Positions 5,377-10,990 of a stretch of DNA of 10,990 bases are shown piece by piece. Within the stretch, counting starts at the first letter, position 1. The number at the start of each line of letters is the position of its first letter. The notes under the pieces were generated by a model. The model made no database searches, was not told the origin of the DNA, and saw only the letters and a program-made list of their open reading frames with translations. A program made the position numbers and the translations under genes. Location of the stretch: contig JAIDKP010000302.1 of assembly GCA_029051445.1 (NCBI GenBank), forward strand, positions 1-10,990, in the 5' to 3' direction. This DNA comes from Muribaculaceae bacterium. GTDB lineage: Bacteria > Bacteroidota > Bacteroidia > Bacteroidales > Muribaculaceae.

Positions 5377-8019
5377 TCAGAATTCCTGGCCAAGGATGAA
5401 ATGGAAATGGCTTCCACCCTTCTCGCCATAGACCTTGTCGAAACCATAAGCCCAGTCAATACCCATCATACCGACCATAGGCAGGAATATACGCACACCG
5501 GCACCGGCACTACGCTTGAGACTGAACGGATTGAAAGACTTGACATCGGTCCAGGCATTACCGCCTTCAGCAAAGACAAGACCATAGATCGTCGTCGAGG
5601 TCTGCAACATAAACGGGAAATGAAGCTCCATGCCAAGACGAGTATAGGCATAGCCCTCACGTCCCCACGGTGTAAGAGCACCGTTTTCATATCCGCGCAG
5701 ACCGATTGTCTCAGTTGCATAGGTATAGGATCCCGTCATACCGTCACCGCCGACATAATACGTCTCAAACGGCGACTTGAGGAACTTGTTGTAACTGCCG
5801 AGAAGACCGATATCGGCACGCGTCATGAGCACGAGCGTGTAAGTGCCTTCGGGGTTGACAAGCGGCGTGTAGGTGCGGGACTTGAAAGCAAGCTTCCAGT
5901 ATTCGATCCACTTGTAAAGCTTCTCTTTCGAGGCAACGGTATTCTCCTTGTACAGAGCTTCCCAGTTCTTCTTGCCGAAGAGAGAAGCAGGAGGAGTGGC
6001 ATGCATGCTGAGGGAGAACATCGATCCCGAACGCGTATAAAGCGGATTATCGATACTCGAACGAGCAAGTGTCAGACCCATAACAATAGAATTGGACACT
6101 CCATTGTTCATGTAGTAGAGATACTCCCAGTTTTTCAGATTATACCAGTTGTATGACACATCGGCAGTAAGCGAGAAGTAATCGTCGGGCCAGCTCAGCT
6201 GTTTGCCGAACGCAAATGTGATACCCGCCATCTGCAGATACTTGTTGGGGTCATATGCATCCTCGTATGTGCTGTTGTAATAATCGTTGTAGCCGTAGCC
6301 GTAGTTGCCAAGTCCCATGTTCATAAAGGCTGCATTCTGCCAGGTGCTGTTGTAATACGATGAGTTGACACCTGTCTGACGGCTGTAATAAGCCGATACC
6401 TGAAGCGAGTTGGGACGTCGGCCACCAAACCACGGATCAAGGAACGACAACGAATACGCCTGATAGAAGCGGGCATTGGTCTGAGCCGACACAGTGAAAG
6501 TCTGTCCCTCGCCCTGTGGGATAATACCACGGTAGGAACCCGGTCTGAACAGATTTTTTATAGAGAAGTTTGTGAACTTCAGCGCAACCTTCGCAATGAC
6601 ACCGGTCTGTCCCCATCCGAGCGAGAACTCTACCTGGTCATTGGCTTTTGACGTAAGGTCAAACACAATGTCAACCGTACCGTTTTCTTCATTTGGTTCA
6701 GGCCTAAGATCCATTGTTTCCGGATCAAAGTGTCCCGTCTGGGCGATCTCACGTGCCGAACGCATCAGGTCGCTCTTACTGAAAAGCTCGCCCGGTTTCA
6801 CACGCAGTTCACGACGTATCACCTTTTCATACAGTCGGTCGTTACCATTGATGACAACCTTGTTGATACGCGCCTGAGGTCCCTCGAACATTCGCATTTC
6901 AAGGTCAATTGAATCGCCCTTGATATTTTTCTCGATAGGCACCAGCTGATAGAACAGATAACCCTGATCCATATATGCGTTGGCCACCGCATCCTCATCC
7001 TCGTTCAGTCGCTTGTTGATAAGCTTCTGGTTATATACCGCACCCGGCTCAATACCGAGCAGCCAGTTGAGTCGGTCAGTTTCATAGACCGTATTTCCGA
7101 CCCACGATATGTCACTGATATAATATTTCTGTCCTTCCTCAAGAGAGATATAAACGTCGACAGTCTTGTCGTCATACGGAACAACACTGTCTGCCAGGAT
7201 TTTGGCATCACGATATCCCTTCTCGTTATACTTTTCTATGATACGGCCGAGGTCATCCTCATAATCACTCTCGACAAATTTTTTCTGACGGAAAAGATTG
7301 AGCAGCTTACCCTTCTCGTTTGTCTTCTTCATCACACGCTGCAAGGCGTTGTCCGACATCACCTCATTACCGTCGATATAAATTTTGTGCACCTTCACCT
7401 TGTCATGCTTGTCGATTGCGATATTCACAATTGCCGAGTTAGGTGCCGATACATCATCTATAAGATCAATCTTCACATCGGCATTACCGAATCCCTTGCC
7501 ATTGAAATATCCTTTGATGATAGTCTTGGCGCGATTGACGATATTCTGGGTTATCTGATTGCCGACCATCAGATTCAGACGTTCCTGAAGATCCTCACGC
7601 TCGCTTTTCTTGACACCCTCATACCTGACAGAAGAAATGCGCGGCTGCGTACGCAATGCGATCTCAAGCCATGCCTTGTTTCCTACCGTTTTAGTCACCT
7701 TGATCTGTGCCTGTGCAAAAAGGCCCTGACGCATCAGGCGCTTCACCGCGGTAGTGATATCATTTCCCGGTATATCTACAATATCACCTATCTTAAGACC
7801 GGAATACCCTATGACTATATAATCCTCATAACTGTCATTGCCCGTCACCTGTATGTCGGCGATCTCATAACTGCGGGGCATCGACGAGAAAATTACAGCA
7901 GGGTTATAGATAGTGTCGGTATCAGCCTGCTGTCCGTAGGCGGCTATAGCTCCGAGAAACAGGAAGAAACATGCTATATAACTCTTTCTTAACATATCCG
8001 GTGTGATGAATGATTGCAT
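5377..8019 (-). CDS. bamA: BamA, outer membrane protein assembly factor (Omp85 family)
   Basis: The essential insertase that folds beta-barrel proteins into the outer membrane. The 880-residue product has a signal peptide ending AAYGQ at about residue 30. Five POTRA domains follow at roughly 51-125, 126-206, 207-296, 297-380 and 381-457, each with a clear strand opening such as IADIQVTGN, ISSVRYEGV, VHKIYIDGN, ISDISWVGN and INKVVINGN. A 16-strand barrel fills about 460-880. The Omp85 L6 signature appears as LRGY at 774-777, and the chain ends in an aromatic beta-signal with terminal Phe (FHFILGQEF). At about 545-594 there is a Tyr/Asn/Gly-rich stretch, probably an extracellular loop. Its length is greater than the roughly 810 residues of E. 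coli BamA and normal for Bacteroidota. An alternative ATG at 7995 would shorten the protein by eight residues and give a more compact signal peptide (MLRKSYIACFF). It sits between uppS and the Skp genes. Confidence 0.97.
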   Translation of the reverse strand: MQSFITPDMLRKSYIACFFLFLGAIAAYGQQADTDTIYNPAVIFSSMPRSYEIADIQVTGNDSYEDYIVIGYSGLKIGDIVDIPGNDITTAVKRLMRQGLFAQAQIKVTKTVGNKAWLEIALRTQPRISSVRYEGVKKSEREDLQERLNLMVGNQITQNIVNRAKTIIKGYFNGKGFGNADVKIDLIDDVSAPNSAIVNIAIDKHDKVKVHKIYIDGNEVMSDNALQRVMKKTNEKGKLLNLFRQKKFVESDYEDDLGRIIEKYNEKGYRDAKILADSVVPYDDKTVDVYISLEEGQKYYISDISWVGNTVYETDRLNWLLGIEPGAVYNQKLINKRLNEDEDAVANAYMDQGYLFYQLVPIEKNIKGDSIDLEMRMFEGPQARINKVVINGNDRLYEKVIRRELRVKPGELFSKSDLMRSAREIAQTGHFDPETMDLRPEPNEENGTVDIVFDLTSKANDQVEFSLGWGQTGVIAKVALKFTNFSIKNLFRPGSYRGIIPQGEGQTFTVSAQTNARFYQAYSLSFLDPWFGGRRPNSLQVSAYYSRQTGVNSSYYNSTWQNAAFMNMGLGNYGYGYNDYYNSTYEDAYDPNKYLQMAGITFAFGKQLSWPDDYFSLTADVSYNWYNLKNWEYLYYMNNGVSNSIVMGLTLARSSIDNPLYTRSGSMFSLSMHATPPASLFGKKNWEALYKENTVASKEKLYKWIEYWKLAFKSRTYTPLVNPEGTYTLVLMTRADIGLLGSYNKFLKSPFETYYVGGDGMTGSYTYATETIGLRGYENGALTPWGREGYAYTRLGMELHFPFMLQTSTTIYGLVFAEGGNAWTDVKSFNPFSLKRSAGAGVRIFLPMVGMMGIDWAYGFDKVYGEKGGSHFHFILGQEF

Positions 8020-8053
8020 TTCGTGTTATTTGCTTCTTATTGGCCTCAGGAGT

Positions 8054-8833
8054 CTATTGTTGTCCCTCGACCTGCTCACCTGTGAGACCGAAGCGTCGCT
8101 GACGGCTCTGATAGGCGACAACTGCTTTTTTAAGTTCTGTATCGTCAAAATCAGGCCAGTATGTTGGGGTTAGATAAATTTCTGTATATGCTATCTGGTA
8201 AAGCAGGAAATTGCTGACGCGGAAATCTCCTCCGGTGCGAATCAGCAGATCAGGATCAGGCATACCGGATGTCGCAAGTGCCGATGCCACATCCTCATCG
8301 GTAACCGAAGCCGCATCAATTTCTCCGGCAGCTGCTTTAGACGCTATTTTCCTGACTGCCTCACGTATCTCCCAGCGCGATGAATAGCTGATAGCCAGAA
8401 CAAGTGTCAGCCCTGTGCAATGCGAGGTTTCTTCAACACATTTGCTCAGACGTTTGAACGCCAGTTCGGGCATACGCGACATATCACCGATAACCGTCAT
8501 TCTGACATTGTTCTTGATAAGATCGGGAGTCTCACGCTCGATAGCAGTGACGATAAGGTGCATGAGTGCATCCACTTCCTCTTTCGGTCGATTCCAGTTT
8601 TCTGTCGAGAAAGTGTATAGCGTCAGATATTTTATGCCGAGCCGAGAAGCAGCCTCCGTCACACGGCGCACTGCCACGACCCCTTCAACGTGACCGGCCG
8701 TTCGGTCAAGACCACGTGACTGAGCCCAACGTCCATTGCCGTCCATTATAACGGCCACATGATCGGGAACCCTGGTCATGTCGACCGTGATTTCCGTGTC
8801 GGCGGTGTTAGCTATGTCGGTTGTTTTTGTCAT
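8054..8833 (-). CDS. uppS: Isoprenyl transferase, undecaprenyl diphosphate synthase
   Basis: A cytosolic cis-prenyltransferase that adds isopentenyl diphosphate units to farnesyl diphosphate. It makes the C55 lipid carrier for peptidoglycan, O-antigen and capsule. Family signatures are intact in the 259 residues: HVAVIMDGNGRWA with catalytic Asp31 and the diphosphate-binding DGNGRW, GH at 47-48, LYTFSTENW at 72-80 with Asn79, and the C-terminal block DLLIRTGGDFRVSNFLLYQIAYTEIY. Arg199, Arg205 and Ser207 correspond to IPP-binding residues and Glu218 to a metal-site Glu. About 20 extra N-terminal residues precede the conserved core; a start at Met19 is possible, but the ATG at 8833 fits the operon spacing. 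It begins five bases after the stop of the DUF6089-type gene, so the two are almost certainly co-transcribed and perhaps translationally coupled. Identity is secure. Confidence 0.97.
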   Translation of the reverse strand: MTKTTDIANTADTEITVDMTRVPDHVAVIMDGNGRWAQSRGLDRTAGHVEGVVAVRRVTEAASRLGIKYLTLYTFSTENWNRPKEEVDALMHLIVTAIERETPDLIKNNVRMTVIGDMSRMPELAFKRLSKCVEETSHCTGLTLVLAISYSSRWEIREAVRKIASKAAAGEIDAASVTDEDVASALATSGMPDPDLLIRTGGDFRVSNFLLYQIAYTEIYLTPTYWPDFDDTELKKAVVAYQSRQRRFGLTGEQVEGQQ

Positions 8834-8838
8834 TTTAT

Positions 8839-9522
8839 TCAGTCAAAGTAATGGCACGTCGCACAACGCTCGCCAAACTCATAAGATATGCCTACTGTAA
8901 GCATTGAAAGCCAGTCGGTGTTTTTAATCCGGCTTCCCGCTATGCCATACAGGTCGGCACTTCCGTCAAGGCCATCGGTAAAACTTTTGGCCATTGAGAA
9001 TTCTCCCCGGAGATTCAGGCGAGGTTTTATCCTGAACTTCACTCCGATTGCCATAGGCAACAGCGGAGCGACCCTGCAGGAACTGCCATGTGGAACGGCG
9101 ACAACCGCTCCCGCCCCTGCCGCGACATAGGGAGTCCATCGCGACAAATGCTTGAATGTCTCTCCTTCGCCATAGGCGAAGAAATTGAATTCAGCTCTCA
9201 CACTCAGATCTCCGACCGCAGATCTGAAATATGTCGGAGCATCGGCAGGAAGCACACCCCCGACACCGTCGAGACTTCCCGATATGCCGGAATATCCGGC
9301 CATCGCCTGAAAACTCCATCGGGAGTCAAAAACGTAGGCACCCCACGCCGAAGCACGGAAGCCGGCATGCGCCATCGGATTGCTACGGCTGTATTCTCCG
9401 AGATAACCTCCGAGACCGATCGAAGCACCGGCATCCCACTTGTAAGCCACATCCTGTGCCGATGACGGTGATACACACGCGATCAATGAGATCAGCGACA
9501 ACAATCCGGCAAGAACGCGCAT
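8839..9522 (-). CDS. DUF6089-type outer membrane beta-barrel protein
   Basis: With the ATG at 9522 this is 227 residues. A TTG at 9540 would add six but lies before a less typical signal peptide. A hydrophobic leader ends SSAQD, giving a signal peptidase I site near residue 23. The leader also contains LIAC, which fits a lipobox, so lipidation cannot be excluded. The mature part opens YKWDAGASIGLGGYLGEYSR and then alternates short amphipathic strands and turns (FRASAWGAYVFDSRWSFQAMAG, LSVRAEFNFFAYGEG, WTPYVAAGAGAVV, VKFRIKPRLNLRGEFSM). This is the pattern of an 8-stranded barrel. The opening and the closing IKNTDWLSMLTVGISYEFG plus a C-terminal Cys-x-x-Cys match what I recall of the DUF6089 family encoded just upstream of uppS-bamA in Bacteroidales. 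The molecular role is unknown. Its position suggests a part in envelope assembly or a housekeeping surface function. Confidence 0.82.
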   Translation of the reverse strand: MRVLAGLLSLISLIACVSPSSAQDVAYKWDAGASIGLGGYLGEYSRSNPMAHAGFRASAWGAYVFDSRWSFQAMAGYSGISGSLDGVGGVLPADAPTYFRSAVGDLSVRAEFNFFAYGEGETFKHLSRWTPYVAAGAGAVVAVPHGSSCRVAPLLPMAIGVKFRIKPRLNLRGEFSMAKSFTDGLDGSADLYGIAGSRIKNTDWLSMLTVGISYEFGERCATCHYFD

Positions 9523-9548
9523 TGAAGCAACCCTACACAAGCCGACTG

Positions 9549-10990
9549 CTACTGCAGCGGCTTCACAGTGAGATAGCCGAGGACACCTCTCCAGGCGTCA
9601 GGAAGAAGTCGGCCGGTAATATCGTAACCTCCAACGAGGTATATATATGGAGCATTCCATTCTGTGATCGGACGTATGGCACGTGATCTGATCTCATGTT
9701 CGGCAACAAAAACCGATGCGCCGTAACGCGGCTTAATTTCCGAAGGAAGCTGTTTCTGTTGGTCGGCATCAAACCAATGCATACCCATGTCATCGGTGAA
9801 ATGCACGTCGTCAACGAGTTTATTATCTTTCTTTTTTCCGCCGAGTGTCACAAGAACCTCATGCTCGGTCGTACGCCATGTCACCGTGTCAGTAGCACTG
9901 AAAGTATACGAGAACAATGAACGGCCTTCAGCCTCGTCAAGCGCACCCGCACTTACACAAGCCCACTCTTTGCCGTCAAATCCCCATGTATCTCCGGAAA
10001 GACCTCCGTCAAGCTTACGGCCGCCGACAAAATATCCTTGAGGCTGTACTCCCCAACGCACATTCATGCACACCATATTGCTGGTTCCTGAAACAGGGAA
10101 ATCAGCGGGCATCGCCATGGGGGCAGATGTTCCGGGATAAACACTTGTATATACCGTATTTCCGCTGACAAAACAGCCAACGACCTTATCGTCATATGCC
10201 CCATACAGGTATTGCATCTCGACACCGTCACACACAGTCCAGCTCTCTGCTTCGTCCTGAGAGACGTAAAGATTACCGGCTCCGTCAAGAATATACAATT
10301 TTCCATCGGATGTTGCAGTAAAACTGTCAACATCCGGATCAAAGGCATCAAACCTTATACTGCGTGACTGCCAGGAAGACCAGTCATATGGATCTGTCGT
10401 AACAGCTATAGAATGTCCCGTGGCATTAGCCGTCAGCATATAATACGTTCCGTCAGACTCCACAGTTTTCTGTTTTTGCAGACCGGAGATAGCTGACGGA
10501 AGTCTGCCGCCAACAGCCGTCCAATAGATCGAATCGACTGGATGATCATACACATTTATAGTGACCGTATAATTCTGTCCTGCGGTTCCATCGTAGCTTG
10601 CGACATGTATCCGCACCGGTCCGCCGGCAAAATTAATTGAATCCGTAGCGTTCGTCAGATAATTCACCGTTGTATCAGCCCCGGCCTTGGTCTTGAACAT
10701 GATATCGGTCGCCGAGCACATGTCGCTCTCGATATTCACTATCATACGCGATATATCGGTGCCGTATGGCAGTGGCTGGGCATTATATATCTCTCCCGTA
10801 TTCAGGTCAATAGAGAAGTAAACGGAGTCAAGATTATTGAGGATTTTCTCATTGGCCGATAGAGAGAATGCGGTTATAACCGTACTTGAATAAGCATAGG
10901 TATATTCATTCTCGTCGTAGGAGCTGTTGCACGAAGCGACTACCCCTCCGAGAAAAGTGGCTGCAAGTGCAAATATGCTGTATATAGCGG
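9549..10990 (-). CDS. DUF6242-type lipoprotein with Asp-box and kelch-like propeller repeats (5' end outside window)
   Basis: The reading frame is open from its stop at 9549 to the window edge: 479 residues are visible and the start codon lies beyond 10990. The Met at 10745 is therefore internal. The visible N-terminus is a hydrophobic run ending in the lipobox VASC, with the lipidated Cys encoded at 10929-10931. The first 130 or so mature residues form a small beta domain (ITAFSLSANEKILNN, VYFSIDLNTGEIYN). The remainder looks like a beta-propeller. Asp-box-like turns appear at 10239-10268 (YVSQDEAESW) and 9774-9803 (HFTDDMGMHW), and kelch-like GG...W repeats are seen (VGGRKLDGGLSGDTW, VGGYDITGRLLPDAW). 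I recognise this layout as the Bacteroidales DUF6242 group, whose function is unknown. It probably sits in the outer membrane and may bind glycan or protein; no catalytic set is evident. The next gene's likely ATG is 26 bases downstream. Confidence 0.75.
   Translation of the reverse strand, partial: AIYSIFALAATFLGGVVASCNSSYDENEYTYAYSSTVITAFSLSANEKILNNLDSVYFSIDLNTGEIYNAQPLPYGTDISRMIVNIESDMCSATDIMFKTKAGADTTVNYLTNATDSINFAGGPVRIHVASYDGTAGQNYTVTINVYDHPVDSIYWTAVGGRLPSAISGLQKQKTVESDGTYYMLTANATGHSIAVTTDPYDWSSWQSRSIRFDAFDPDVDSFTATSDGKLYILDGAGNLYVSQDEAESWTVCDGVEMQYLYGAYDDKVVGCFVSGNTVYTSVYPGTSAPMAMPADFPVSGTSNMVCMNVRWGVQPQGYFVGGRKLDGGLSGDTWGFDGKEWACVSAGALDEAEGRSLFSYTFSATDTVTWRTTEHEVLVTLGGKKKDNKLVDDVHFTDDMGMHWFDADQQKQLPSEIKPRYGASVFVAEHEIRSRAIRPITEWNAPYIYLVGGYDITGRLLPDAWRGVLGYLTVKPLQ

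Noticed and set aside
5401..6156. Open frame of 251 codons on the plus strand opposite bamA
   Set aside because: It is a shadow of the BamA barrel coding region with a basic, repetitive composition and no motif.
10743..10745. ATG at 10745 as the start of the first lipoprotein gene
   Set aside because: The same frame continues upstream to the window edge through a beta-rich segment and a lipoprotein signal, so the true start is beyond 10990.

Overview
All seven complete genes and one partial gene lie on the minus strand, so transcription runs from high to low coordinates. The content points to the order Bacteroidales, plausibly a gut Muribaculaceae or Bacteroides relative. Reasons: the order DUF6089 barrel protein - uppS - bamA - skp/ompH - skp/ompH is familiar from this order; there is a large Bacteroidota-type lipoprotein with Asp-box and kelch features; one sequence fits the Bacteroidota -7 promoter element (TAnnTTTG); and a serine-type sulfatase sits beside an anaerobic sulfatase maturase that closely resembles Bacteroides ChuR. 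The assignment to order is firm; the family is inferred.

Region 1 (10990 down to about 4130) is an envelope-biogenesis cluster. It begins with a lipoprotein of DUF6242 type whose start codon lies just outside the window. Next come a DUF6089-type outer membrane protein, undecaprenyl diphosphate synthase (uppS), the outer membrane assembly factor BamA, and two tandem Skp/OmpH periplasmic chaperones. UppS makes the lipid carrier for peptidoglycan and surface glycans. The Skp proteins escort unfolded barrels through the periplasm and BamA inserts them. Spacing is tight except for a 110-base gap between the two chaperones, which holds a candidate internal promoter. A strong intrinsic terminator at 4132-4170 closes the cluster.

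Region 2 (4104 down to 28) is a compact three-gene sulfated-glycan unit: a GH43 glycosidase lipoprotein, an anaerobic sulfatase-maturating radical SAM enzyme, and an S1-family sulfatase lipoprotein with serine at the formylglycine position. A second intrinsic terminator (28-73) ends it. The maturase would convert the sulfatase's active-site serine to formylglycine in the cytoplasm before export. The sulfatase and GH43 enzyme would then act together on a sulfated glycan outside the inner membrane. No SusC/SusD transporter, sensor or other polysaccharide-utilisation component is visible.

No tRNA, rRNA, CRISPR array, insertion sequence or phage gene was seen, and no gap between genes exceeds 300 bases. 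I see no convincing new defence or mobile system. The points most worth checking are the dedicated maturase-sulfatase-GH43 pairing, the maturase's lack of an ATG start and its shared reading frame with the gene before it, the missing promoter space for the glycan unit, and the internal promoter ahead of the second chaperone.
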